Positions 44,358-56,567 of a DNA stretch of 64,000 bases are shown in pieces (the first letter of the stretch is position 1; each line of letters opens with the position of its first letter). A program made the translations under genes and the position numbers. This stretch comes from Strobilurus pachycystidiatus (taxonomy: Eukaryota > Basidiomycota > Agaricomycetes > Agaricales > Physalacriaceae), in the NCBI GenBank assembly GCA_019915135.1, contig JAHLMK010000005.1, forward strand, positions 806,001-870,000, written 5' to 3'. A model generated the notes under the pieces. It saw only the letters and a list, made by a program, of their open reading frames with translations, did not search any database and was not told the DNA's origin.

Positions 44358-46733
44358 ATGTCAGAGAGAAAGGAGCTCAAGGCCTCCTTCATGCTACTAC
44401 TGCACTGGCTTACATCTCTCAAAAAAGCTGGCCTGCTGCCGCTCCTGCTGTCAAACATCTGGATAGATTCAACCGTTAAGGAGTCCGGTCGTGATGCTGC
44501 TCAAGACAAGCAGTCACGCTCAGCTCAAGAGCTCCCTTTTCCTGTGACATCTACTTGCACTGCTCAGCGTGGAGTTCCCGGTGGACAGAAGCCAATTTAC
44601 CCTCCTTTTCTGGCACACTCGAGTATCCAGATCTCGAGCGCGCAATTTCAGCTCGTTGACATTGAGTTCAATCCCTGGAACTTGATCATTCATATGACAT
44701 CTGAGACAGCTGGGGAACTCTGGATACAGGTAAGTCGCCTTCACCTCACACTCATTTATGCGGACGTCCCTCTTCGACGCGTTCCAGACGCGTTTGTCTC
44801 GAGCTAATCATTCTATCACAGATCCAATTCCTGACGCATACAGTGGCGCAGGCTTATAGCAAGCAAGACTGGCACGAAAGTATTTGCAAGACGAGTTGTT
44901 CGGTCTGTCTTGGCCGAGTTCTAGGTAGCTTGTCTATTAACATGTTGACAGACTCGTGGCTTTCGGGTGGGAATCGCACTTGACTTTGGCGAATGGATTG
45001 TCGCTTTTCTGACCTTGGACAACCTTTTCACTGTAAGATTTCCATTTATTCAGCGATGCGGATGATATTATATTTTTGACAGCCGTATCATGCACGCACT
45101 CGAGCCGACCTGCCTGCTCAACATCTTGATTATGAGGGATGGCTTTCTAGCGTTGTAAACTGGGCGAGAGACCGAGCGTTTTCAAAGAAGGGTGTGCTTC
45201 AGCCTAGGACGGGTCTTGCAATGAGCGTTATCAGGGAGACGCATGATGTTTGGGGAGGTGTTGGGGTTTATACTGCTAACGAGCTATTCTTCATGGCTGG
45301 TATGTTTCAATCATTTGGTTCGCCATCTGCGCTGCTGAAACCACCCCAGGACTATTACCATTTCTTACTGAGGCAGAGGTCTTTGACTGCCCATCTCGAT
45401 TTGCCCGCCTTTGTGAAGCATGCTACACGGACTCTGCGATAGCGGAAAGAGATCTTTGGTAAAATATCCATCTCTTCCTCACTTTTGACGTGTTGACGTT
45501 CGGAGGAAGGCCGCTTTTGAAGCCCTGCTTGCGTGATCGTTTCTTTCTTGCGGTTCAAGACGAGCAGCGACTTCGATTTCAGGACTGGTTGCATGTTCAT
45601 GCAAAGGAACGTACCTGGATGTCTCGTCGCATGAGCGAACTACTGGCTCGATTCAAGGTGCATCTTCTTTCGTCTTTACTTATCTCGCTTTACACTTAGG
45701 TTTCAGACCATTATGGCAGTAAATTTGGACGCTGAAGACTGGACCAGATCTCCAGGAGTCCTCATTGATGTCTTTGAACCAAGCGTACTCGAGCTCGGTC
45801 TGAGTAAGCCACACAATCTTGGTCATTTGATTTGCGGATCCGCTGAGCGGTGGCGTGCTACCGGTGGCGTTGTCTGGGAGAACAATCCCCTCGAGTCATA
45901 CTTCCGCGACCGAGGTAGGACATTGCTACTTGTCCTGCTTCGCACCTCATCTAATTCAATTCATAGAGATCCTTTCGGCCGGGTTGGCTGATAATGCGAT
46001 CTTTCTAGACTGGTCAGTCTACAAACCACTATACCTTTCTAAGCAGGAACAGAAGCGAAAATGGGTCTCGACTCGTGTATATCGCGTCTAAAAGTCAGAC
46101 ATCTGGTCCATATTCCCTCCATTTCCAGACAAATCTGTCCCGCCGACTATTGCGGAGACTTCTGGGTACTTATGGCGCCGGTTTCATCCTTGCAGTGCAT
46201 TTAAATTGATATGTTACTTTTCAGATTATACAATTCGGAAGACTTCTACGAGTACTGCAACAAAGATCGCAGTCACAAACTCTTTGATTACATTGTCAAG
46301 TCAATGACTGGCTGGGCAGTTGGACCTCTGGAGTTATGTGGTGTTGCACGCATCTATATGAATCAGTATGGCGCCTCTTTGTTCGTCCTTGATGCACGCT
46401 AATGGTCTTAGTATTCTCATATGCCAAGGAGATCCGCAGGTCCCAGAACGCATACGAAAACTTATGGAGCAAGGCGTGCAGCGGCGCTTGTATGCTAAGC
46501 CAGGTCGTCGGAAAGGACGAAACCCCTACTTGAAGCGACCATTTGCCACGATGGTCACAGTCTACGACGCAAGTCTGCCACCGTCCTCTGACCTGCCCTC
46601 CGATGACTCTCCGAATTGCGCTTCCGATCCTCCGTCGTCTGAATTCCCCTCCTCTGATCCTGTGCCTTCCGACTCTGCGGCTGTTCCGCTCTCGCAACCG
46701 CAGAAGCCAAAGCGCAGGCGTATATCTGCCTGA
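44358..46733 (+). CDS. Multi-exon gene of unknown function, probably nuclear
   Basis: I do not recognise the family. Starting at the first ATG (MSERKELKASFMLLLHWLTS), at least nine coding-like exons can be followed: FNPWNLIIHMTSETAGELWI, IQFLTHTVAQAYSKQDWHES, RVGIALDFGEWIVAFLTLDN, YEGWLSSVVNWARDRAFSKK, HDVWGGVGVYTANELFFMAG, FLTEAEVFDCPSRFARLCEA, FFLAVQDEQRLRFQDWLHVH, NLGHLICGSAERWRATGGVV, LYNSEDFYEYCNKDRSHKLF, HILICQGDPQVPERIRKLME. The last exon is basic (KPGRRKGRNPYLKRPF) with an acidic Ser/Pro stretch and ends PKRRRISA, a likely nuclear localisation signal. Introns are short with GT-AG sites in phase, except around 46,010-46,230, where no choice of canonical sites of normal length keeps the frame. 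That may mean an unusual splice or a frameshift. About 580 residues in total. Confidence 0.55.
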
Positions 46734-46868
46734 TCACGCCTTAGCGCAGACGAATATAGACTTGTTACCATCCCGTCGACCTCGTTTGGGTTACTGACAT
46801 CTAAGTAACAATTATAGTATGTAGATTAAGTAGAGTAGCAAATTGGGTATTGACTTTCCCTTGAATAA

Positions 46869-47660
46869 AATGATCAGCTCGCCCATACCACCCGACTTTT
46901 TAAGCTGCTCCGGACTTCATCGGACGTGCCAAGTTTGAGCGGTGTAGATCGCATCCTCGTTTTCCTCAAAGACATTCCATGCCTTCGTTTCTTGTGGGCA
47001 TTCGTCTGTGAATGCGAAGATACTGTGCTCGCCGGGATCCCGACCTGCACGGCCTCTGATCTAGAGATGTTGTCAATCAACTGCTGGTCCTCGATGGCGG
47101 TTGACGAGCTTCCTGCAATCCAGCTTCTCAATCACATCACCACTCCCAAACTACGCGAGCTGAGACTTGGCTCAGATTTTGGTTCGGCCAAACCCTTCCT
47201 TGCTTGCACCTATTTGATGCAGCGAGCGAGCCCGCCCCTGTCGCTCTTTCACTTCGACGGTGGGACCACTGATCCTGAAAGTCTGCGCAACTTCCTCCGC
47301 CTCGTGCCGGACTTGCGCACTCTGGAACTCGGGAAATTTGAGGATGTTACAAACGAGATTATTGCAGAGTTGGGACGGACGGGCGAAGGTGCCGATGCAT
47401 GCACGCTTGCGCCCCGTCTTCGCGAACTGTATCTGGAAGGCTCGCTGCTACTTGACGGAAACGCATTTGTCGACATGGTCCGATTTCGTCGAGAGGTGTC
47501 TACGCTGGAGTCTGTCCAGCTTTCTTGGTCGGACATCCGCACACTTGACAGGAAACTATCGGCTGTACAGCGGAGCATCATAGAGATAGAGCTTGAGTCT
47601 CTTCGCACGGAGGGATTATTTCTCTCTACATCCCTCAATTGGTGTCCCGAGACTCCGTAG
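46869..47660 (+). pseudogene. 5'-truncated F-box/LRR-type protein
   Basis: An open frame of about 260 codons with leucine-rich pattern: PSLSGVDRILVFLKDIPCLR, LEMLSINCWSSMAVDELPAI, TPKLRELRLGSD, LRNFLRLVPDLRTLELGKFE, LRELYLEGSLLLDGNAFV. This matches the C-terminal half of basidiomycete F-box proteins. The frame has no ATG before residue 67 or so, the F-box and about 200 upstream residues are missing, and the previous gene ends only about 135 bp before it, so there is no room for the missing exons. Read as a truncated copy. A short protein from the internal ATG at 47068 is possible but unlikely to be functional. Confidence 0.6.
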
Positions 47661-48118
47661 TACTTAGTAACTGTTATCCGTATCTGTTGTATTGGATTAT
47701 TTTGCTGGTATACACTCGGATGTCCGGGAGTGAGCGAAGCATCTGGTCTTGTTATCTGACATGATGCTCGAACCTTTCAGTAGCCTTGTTCAAAGAAGCA
47801 CAGACTAAGGAGGAACCAAACAATGGTCACACTGCAGATATGGCGTGGCGCTCCATCACCGCAGACGATAAGCAGTTACTTCCGTAGGAGCACCAGATGT
47901 CTGGATTGTTTGACGCGTGAGTGGGGACCGCCACGGACCTTGGCTACAATTGTGTGACAACCAACCTCAGGGTTACATCAATGGCCTCAGCTCACACAGT
48001 CGCCTTCAATCGGTTCAATCCTACGCGTGTGTATTGACGGTTTTGTCATTGGCAAAGTCCACAGCTCAGAGCTCAAGATCAGTACAGGCATATCAACCCA
48101 AGAACATCGCCTCAAGTC
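47661..48118. other. Spacer between two low-conservation genes
   Basis: 458 bp between the F-box relic and the nuclease-like gene (convergent). Nothing was recognised. Confidence 0.45.
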
Positions 48119-48702
48119 CTACAGACGCGCACAACCATCAAAGATCCCTTGCACAATGCTCCGCAGTTTGGTCTCTCCTTCCAAGGTAGTGACATCGTAG
48201 TTCCAGCGACCCTGCAATGCTGTTGCAAGCGCAAGAGTGTCCGATGCCGGGATACTCGTGGGCGTAATTCGATGGGTGGCCTTGTCGATGGAGTAGAAAC
48301 AGAGTTTTGTACCAAACGCACTGACGCCTTGCAGCGCAGGCATTGGGCAGCTCTCTATATGTGATGCTCGGATACGGATAGCAGATGGATCTAAGACGTA
48401 TACACACCAACAAGATCGCCAAGGCGTATTCGCAACTGAACATCGGCTGCTGCACGTTTCGAGATCAACTTGAAGTCCATTTGTCTACTCAGCGCGAGAA
48501 CGAAAACTGGGCGATTTTCCAGAAGAATTTCGAAGGTAACGGCTCCCCTAGGCGGTTTGTTGGGAACGACGGTAAAGTCGGTATCGACGGGGAATAAGGT
48601 GTTGAGGAGTTTGTTGTATGGTGCAAGCATCGCGTTTTCAAGAGTTGCGTCACCACCTTTGAGAGCGATCTCGAACTGCCGCTGGACTTTGGCAGGCCAC
48701 AT
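48119..48702 (-). CDS. Basidiomycete PD-(D/E)XK-like family protein lacking the catalytic motif
   Basis: 176 residues from two exons (one intron of 53 nt): MWPAKVQRQFEIALKGG, LLNTLFPVDTDFTVVPNKPP, TFEILLENRPVFVLALSRQM, ISKRAAADVQLRIRLGDL, CPMPALQGVSAFGTKLCFYS, and a C-terminus GRWNYDVTTLEGETKLRSIV. From memory, this resembles a widespread basidiomycete family of unknown role in which a strand-strand motif F-E-x(5)-PVF-x-x-E-x-K looks like a restriction-endonuclease fold. Here the expected ExK is A-L-S (VFVLALSRQM), so the nuclease-like site would be dead. The family link is memory-based and moderate. It is short, with no N-terminal extension, and may be a decaying copy. Confidence 0.55.
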
Positions 48703-49946
48703 GATGGAAAGGAAACAAGTGAGTAGTATCGCCGGTAAGTCCGAGCTCGTTGTCTGTCAGACTCAGACTGTCGGATACGTTCCACGATCATCTGAGCAAC
48801 TTTGAAGCCGCCGTGCCATCAGGTTAGAGCGGACGATTGTCGGATCCCTGCTGCAAGTCCGACTAGGACGATTTGTTCTCTAAGTTCGATGGTTCATCAA
48901 GGCTAAAACCGTACTTCTCTAACTCAATGAAATGAACTCTATTTCTACTCGACCTTGGTAAATCGATACTCGGCTAAAACATGGTGACGCCTCCAAAATC
49001 CCGGAATACTTACGGGAATCGTTGGTCTTGAACAAGTCCTGAAAGCTCAGTCTCATCTCCGGATCTCGATGTCATCTCTCAATGTCCGCGAGCCCAGGCT
49101 CAATGGATTGGTGTACTTCAACCGTGAACGCCTACACACTGTACCATCGAAGCGGCATCGTGGGCCTAAGCTTCACCTCCTCGATTTTCACGCTGGTAGC
49201 CGTTCCATCTGCCTTCATTCTCGCAAGTGTTCCTTGTTGAGAAATCAATGCTGGAAATATCATGATTGTTGCACAATGCACCGGGTCTCAGAGGCAGATG
49301 TCTTGAAGTCGTTCAAGGAACTTGAAGGGGACTAAGCGCACCGCGGTGAGCAAACGGCGAGACTCACTACACTGCGTTCTGGATCAGACTCAACGGAAAC
49401 ACATACTATTGGGGACATGGGCGTTCATCCGCCATGCCTAAGCTCGCGGACAAAGCGTCACCCAGGATCAATCTAACGACGAATCCGCCCCCAGGTTATG
49501 GGTCCTGAGGCCGGCCTGATTCCTCTCGCCCTTCCACATGACTGCTAAGCGCTAAGTGTTCACCCCCTTTGCGTTTCTCGCGCAGTGGCAATAATCTTGA
49601 GTACGGAAACGAAGAGGTGCCCTTGACCAAGGTCGCATAGTGGAAACGAACAATTCTTTACTGCTACAGTACTCTCCTGAATGATAGCGTCCTTTGTGAA
49701 GTTTGCATGTGGATCAAGAGATAGAGTACAGCAGCAAGCAGACCAGATTGTTTTACCTATGTAGCTGCATTCCAATGATAAGTAGCTGTATGAATTACTG
49801 TGAGTTCTACAATAAACAAGTACGTAGAGCGTAATGAAAAGAATGCAAAGTCCGGTGATATGTGTGTTCATTGTAACGATGTAGAGAGCGGAAGTATCAG
49901 TGTAGCGAAAGATCCCAAGATGTCCAAAGCAAAAGTCATTATCACG
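48703..49946. other. Gene-poor spacer before the chitin synthase 3' end
   Basis: 1.2 kb. A plus-strand frame at 49069-49335 ends HRVSEADVLKSFKELEGD but shows no domain or splice context. The rest probably contains the promoter of the nuclease-like gene and the 3' leader of the chitin synthase. No mobile element ends were seen. Confidence 0.45.
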
Positions 49947-52900
49947 TTAGAAGTTCAATAACCGGTCTACCATAGCGTTGATGGCTGACTTTCTAGGAGT
50001 CAGATCAACGCCAAAGTGCTCCTGCAACTGGCGACGAAGGTCCTTCTTGGTCACCAAATTGAGATCCGCGGTACGCAAAATGTCTTGCAGTACGCGCTCT
50101 AGTTCCGCGTCACTAGGCGATGCAAAGTCGCCGCCGTCAACGGGACTGTGGCTCATAGGCATCGGCAGATCGAAGTAGTTCGTGCCGGGTCGTGAGGGTG
50201 CTGGCTGGTGAAGCATATCCTGTCCAAGCTGATGAGGCTGCGGCATATACATCTGGGGAGTGTTTCTGCCAGATTGATACCCGGGCGGCGGGAACATCAT
50301 GCCACCCATCTGACTAGGCGCCGGCGAGTAGGTTCGAGGACCAGGCTCGTAGTATGTCTCGCGACCATAGAGAGACGCAGTGTGTGATTCGGCATAACCA
50401 TCGTTCTTGAATTTCGCTGGAGGCACCCAGGAGCCGATACTGTGGTTCGATTCCTTATCCCAGAGTTCGTTTTCCTACAAAACCATCAGACTGGATAGAG
50501 TGGATTCGTTACAGATAACTCACGTAGTCGTTCCATGATTTTAGAGGTATAGAGCGAGGATCGAATTTACCTTCGTCCTGCATAACACAGTCAATGAGAT
50601 GTACCGTTATAGGTCTGAATAAATCTCACATGGACAATGATCTTCTTGCCGGATTCTCCTAATACCAAACGCGTGGCACCCCATGAGAAGTCGTCCATCT
50701 TCCAGAAAGAATAGAGAGGAAGGAGGAAAGAGAACACGGGGATAGCAAGAATATAGAAGATCATCCAGCCTATCATGTCCCATTTGCGTCGGAAGATGAA
50801 TACCAACGCCTGGAGACCATAAATGGCGGCTATCATGATGAGCGATAACTGAGGAATCGACTTGTTCTCGGCAACAACGAGATAGACCAAGTAAACAATC
50901 TAGAAACAGATTAGACAAAGGCGTCGAAACAGAAGCATGCAACACACGTAGGCGACGGTGACAGGTTGGGTCAAGGTGGAGAGAAGATCAATCATGACAA
51001 CGAATCGCATGGAGAAACAACAGAAGCCACAGAGCTGGTCTAGGAAGACAAGTTCACCAAGATTGTGCACAGTCGAGTTGATCCAGCGCCGACGCTGAGA
51101 CAATAAAACCTTCCAATCATCCGGAGCCACAGTGTAGGCGTGAGCGTCCCTGACGAACTGCGTCTTGAAGAGCGGGAAATGCTTCAAGAGCAGCGTCGTG
51201 AGATATCGATCCTCTCCGAGATGCAAGAGGTTCTTCATGTGCAGGGTGTCTACGCGATTCTCCGAGTAGTCGTGGATAAGCTGGTTGGAGATAAGTAGAG
51301 GTTTTTGGGTGTCGGTGGTTCGGAGGCGGTATAGTGTGAAACAACCAGGCAGACAAGTCACTGAACCGAACAGACTCTCGAAAGCCTTAGCCATGTGATG
51401 AGAGATGAAGTATTCGTAGACCTGGAGTCGCGTTAGGTAGGCGCAGCATGAACGAAGGATTGCACTCTATGTACCTGCATCATAGTGATCAAAGACTGTT
51501 TTGCATTGGACAGTTCAGTTTCGCCACAGACACCAAGAAGCTTCTTGTCGTGGATCATCCTGAAGTAGTCGGTAAGAGCTACACTAGACGCAATTAAAAC
51601 TACACGTACGCAGATATGAGCCTGTTCGCCGACATGGGATCCACCGTAGTATCGGCATCCACCATGAGCACGTACTCGTAGAATGACGGGTTCACCCCAA
51701 TGACGTTCTTGATCTGGTGATAGATTTCAAGTTCCAATGGGTTCATGGGCGAATTGAAGTGGACCTGGGCGTATATGAGATCAAACCGCTTCCCAGAATA
51801 TAGAGGACCAAGTTACAAACCTTGTTCAAGAATCGCATGAGAAGCATCTGCGTGTCACGCTTGCCACGATTTCCTGGACGCGACCTCTCCGTGGGCTTCC
51901 CAACCTTGGCGATCACGAGGTAGGGCACGACATGGCCAGCGCATTCGTACAATCCAGAATATACCTTGCCCATGTTATGCTGCTTTGCACCATCGCCCAG
52001 TGAGAGGAAGCTCAAAGGCTCAGGATCCACGTTGGGATCGGCACCCAGAATATCGAGGACGATACGAGGCGTAGGACGATCGTTGCCAGAACCTACAATC
52101 ATACCATCGCAGATGACCACAAGAAGCTTGCGCTTATCGTCGTATTTCATCTGAGCCAGAGAGTCGATAGTTCTGCGAAGGGACGAGTCGCCCTCGGTGT
52201 AACAGGGGACTTGGCAGATGAGGAACTTGTCGTGATCCTCGGGCGCACGAGCGGCTGCAAAGCTCACAGACGCCAGGAACTTGAAACCGATGACGGCAAC
52301 CATGATGATCGAGAGGACGAGTAGAAGGTACGTCGCAAACTGGCATTGCGCGGATTGTCGGTTGTCGACCTTTCCAATCAAGAAAAGATTACGCAGGCAG
52401 ACTTTCTGACGTGCCAGTATGTCGCTGTCGATGTTCAAGCCGTCTAGTTTCTTCGTAATATCACCACCAGCACTGTACTTGAAGACATCAAGAACGCTGG
52501 GATGCATGAAGTTGGGATCTGTGTCCGCCGGGGCCTGAGTACCTGCAGGACTGCGGACTGCCGGAGGATACTTGATGTAGGTGGTGAGGTCGAAAACCAG
52601 CCCGTTATATACCGCAATCGCGCTACCGGAAGAAGCCTTCGAGCTGATTTCCGAAGGTGTATAGCCCATGAAGCCGACGCGAGACGTATAGCGCATCTGC
52701 ACCATGCTCTCCCAGTACCAATCAGGACGCGAGTCGTTCGTGAACACGCGGAAGTCGTGGTAATTTGCATTTGTGTCCGTGTTGTTGGCTGAGTCTAGCG
52801 TAACGTATGGACTGACAGTTCCTGATATTCCGTTGCATACAGCGCTGACCTGCAACAGAAATTGAGTTTTGAGAACGACAAGTGACAAGGTGAAATACCT

Positions 52901-55900
52901 GAATAGGGAATATGTTGTCCGAAGAGGTGCCACCGTACTTCAAGATCGACTTGCTAGGAACAACATTGACGACTCGCAAGTGGGTGGCCGTTATGATTGA
53001 TAGATCGAAGACCTCCCCACGAATCGACGTGTAGACCGTGTCCGAATTCGAGTTATAAGACGCCAGCTCGCTTGTGTTGTAAACATGTTCCGTCGGGCAA
53101 ATGAGATTTCCAAGGACCGCAATGACGAAGACGGCACAACCGCAAACAAACCAGATGATCATGTTGAGCGCCAGCTTCTCTCGCCATGCCTGGCGGACAT
53201 CCATGCGCTTCATGCGACCGCAATATGTCAGAACTGGGGAAGGAATCCACCACGTCAACATCCAACAAAGAGCAACCCATCGACGACGAGCCGAAGTCTC
53301 CTTGACAATCTCCGTCGTCTCGTTCTCCTGTATCTCTCCAGCCAACGCATCCTTCTCCGCCATCACCTTCTTGTCATTGCCCTGGAACATATTTCGCGAC
53401 GGCGCGTAAGACTCCGAGCCAAAGTTCGAGACGGAGTCATCTCGCTGACTGGTGAAGCGGGTGGGTTGATCAGGGTCTTCACTCTGCACAGAGCGGTTTT
53501 CGTCGAATGCATCATCGTACATGTCAGCGCGCTGGAAAGGGGAGGCGTTGGCGACTAGAGGAAGGGCCTGGTTGGAGGTGTTCCATTGGTCCCCATGGCC
53601 TGCTTGCCAAGGTGCTTCGGCCTCCAGTCCAGGGGAGGGATAAGGCCCATAGGGATCGGTGCGAGTGCTGAGACCAGCTTCAGCCTCGGCGTCTCGCATG
53701 CGGTTCCGCTTTTGCTCCTCGACGTCACGAGAACGAAGGTGATCCTCAAACAGGTGGAACGCCGAATGAGACAAATAGACCTAATGAACAAACGGATGAG
53801 AACAAATCTTGTCAACTCGGAGACGATACACTTGCCTTGTGTTCGCCTAGGACTACATCTGCCTCACCGAGACCAAACGCCATCGCTGCACTCTCAACGC
53901 GGTCCTTGGGATCGCCTTCCTCCACGTTCGCAGCGTCCAATGGCTCCTTGTACCGCTCGCAGAACTCCTCCGGCGCCATACCAACTTCAAAGACGTTCAC
54001 ATTCCGCTTCCCAATCTCCGTCAGGCCAATGCTTTTGACCTGTCCCTTAACGCTCCGGCCCTCCAGCTGGTTCGGAAGCTGAGAGTCGTTGGGGTTCACG
54101 CAGAACACGTACCAAGACTGCGTCTCGTCGAGTGTCTCGAACAGAGTGTCGAGAGCAGACTTGAACTCCCCAGCGACGCAGGGAGGACCTGTAGAAGTGC
54201 CATGGGCGTTCTCGTCATCCTCCCTGAAAGACTCTTCGATATCTGCTCCTGCTGACTCTCTGACTGTCGCCATCCTCTTCACGGTATTCTTGCGCCTGGT
54301 AGACGGAGCGCGCATGGGCTTGACGGCCTGTTGAGCAGAGACAATGGTGTCTTCATTTCGAGGATGGGCCTGTGTGGCCAGAGCCTTAGTGGTGAACAGG
54401 CCCTTCACGAAAGGATTGATCGACCCGGATCCCTCAAGACCTTCCGCCGCTCCCCGCAGCAAGGACACGAAATCGGGATTGACGGCATCCAAGTTGCGCT
54501 CCAAGAAGCCTTCCACAGAGTACGTGACGGGACCGTTGTAGTGGTTCACGGTGAAGGTGGGGAAGCCAGATCGGTCGATGGAGCCGCTCTTGAAGGAGGA
54601 GTGGTTACCCCATCGCTTCTGGAAAGCCTCCGCCATGGTGTGATCAGTCTTCTTCGGCACCCGGTGCGCCTGGTCGTCCATTATGTGGATGAGACCACCC
54701 GGACGATTCTGCAATACACGAATGCACTCCGCGTTCTCAAAGTAGGCAACGCGGGGAACAAATCGAGAAATGCCTTCGGCCGTATACTCCTCGACGTGTC
54801 TCTCGAACAGCCCGTTCTGAATCCAGTGATGGAGACGCTCGTTCGCGAAATTGATGCAGAACTGGTCAAGCGAGTTGGAGCGACTAGTCATGTTCTGCGG
54901 ACCTGGCAGGTCAAACAGACCGATGAACGTGTTGTAATCGTCCTTGCAGAGGCGCTGATTGATATGTTCGTTCAGCCACGCGAACAGAAGGGAATAGAGA
55001 GTTTTGGCGAGATCGTCTCGGTTGTCCGACGCGCCATCCGGATCTAGGAATACGGTGCAGAGTTCCTTTTTGACAAGCTTGGTCCTATAGGAGAGGGCAG
55101 ATTCGAGGTCAGTGTGCTGTATGCCAAGGAAATCGGCAACGACGCCTAGCACATCGAGATTGCGAACGACGGCGGCGTCTTCGTTGCGATGGCGATCAAT
55201 GGTGAACTCCAAGTTTCCGAGATGAAGGATGGCAGCAACGAGTTGGCATGTCTGCGCGACATGACGCTTAGAGAAGCCAATGGTCTTCAACGCGACTTTG
55301 AGCTGGTCGAAACGGATACCGTCGCTGTCTTTGCCTCCAGCAGCACGCGTAGTGGGAGCGCGTTGACCAAGGTAGCGATACGTGGTTTTGTCGAGTAGGT
55401 GAAGATGCTGACGCTCCTCCTGAGAGGCACCGGCGACAAGGTAGTAGAATATGTGAAAATTGCGCTCGCCAGAGGGTATGGTGGAGACACGGTTACGTTC
55501 GAGATAGTAGTCAAGCGTCTTGACACCGCAAATGCGACCACGGTCACTGAACTGCAATTCGGTATATTTGCCGAATCGAGAAGCGTTTGGATTGAACAGG
55601 GTTCGCGCATTTCCGAAGGACTCGAGGACGAACTCGGAAGCTGGGACTTGGTTGCCAAGTTTTGAGCCCTTCTTGCCTGGGTTGCTCACGCTGAGCTCGA
55701 GGATGCTCTTGATGGCCAATCTCCTGTTTTCCGACTTGCCGCTGGCGGTCTCGCCACTGTCACAGACGATGAGATAAACACGGTTGAAAGACGAAGTCAA
55801 AGACAAACCTGAACACTATTGACTGGTCCTGGTTGGTGCGTCGCATGTGGTAGTAGGCATTGTTGGCGAGCTGAAAGACGTGCGGGGCCTGGGGCGTTTT

Positions 55901-56140
55901 GTTCGCCGACGTGTCTCTATGCTCTGCGGCATACAAGTTCATGACGGAGTCGGAATTTGAGGGGACGTATTTGTGGGGATTGAGGGCGACGAGTGCAGAC
56001 GTGCCGACGCTGGTGTACACGTTGTCGGTCATGAAGCGCTCGCGCAGGCAGGCGACAATAATGTCATCAGAAATGGGCGAGAGCTTCGAGAGGTCGGTTA
56101 CCGCCTCGAGACGCTGGTGAATGGTGGACTGGCGGTTCAT
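49947..56140 (-). CDS. Chitin synthase with N-terminal myosin motor (class V type)
   Basis: Makes chitin at the plasma membrane of growing tips; the myosin head helps delivery or retention. In order: a myosin motor of about 750 residues with P-loop [15 protein letters not shown], then [20 protein letters not shown] (switch I region), FNVFEV-like relay parts and FVKGLFTTK; a disordered linker; transmembrane helices [19 protein letters not shown] and [20 protein letters not shown]; a cytochrome b5-like domain ([36 protein letters not shown]); the catalytic domain with [53 protein letters not shown] and the product-binding [15 protein letters not shown]-terminal helices; and a DEK-C-like end ([20 protein letters not shown]). 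All catalytic motifs are intact. About 1,900 residues over ten or more exons. ATG at 56140. Confidence 0.96.
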
Positions 56141-56567
56141 TTTGGCGGGGAAAGGAATGACGAGCAGGCAGTGTATTTGCTGCTACCTCGCACGCAGCTC
56201 CGCTCAGCCAGATGCGTGGGGAAGAACGCCTGCAAAGGCGAAGGGAAAAAGGAAAGAGGAGAGAGAGAGGGACGGATACGGTCGCCCTGATGACGAGAGA
56301 GCAGACAGCACGTGGCGGTGGCTCAACGTTACGGTTACAGCATCTGTTTTAGCGCTTTCAATTGCAAGTGGCTAGCGCGTAAATTAGCGGAAGAGGATGG
56401 TAAACAAACGAATGAATGCGGTTCAACAGTCAATTGCCAGGTAATTGTCTGCCATGAGGTTGATTCGCCGCATCCTCCGTCTTACGACTCTTCGGCCGCC
56501 AGGGTCGGACGTCCTGCTCTCTGCCCACCAGCAAGCATTGCTTATGCCCTCTTAACGATTCCTGTTC
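56141..56567. promoter_or_regulatory. Divergent promoter region, chitin synthase / PS decarboxylase
   Basis: 427 bp between divergent starts. A purine-rich stretch (about 56220-56275) lies next to the chitin synthase start. Promoter role inferred. Confidence 0.45.
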
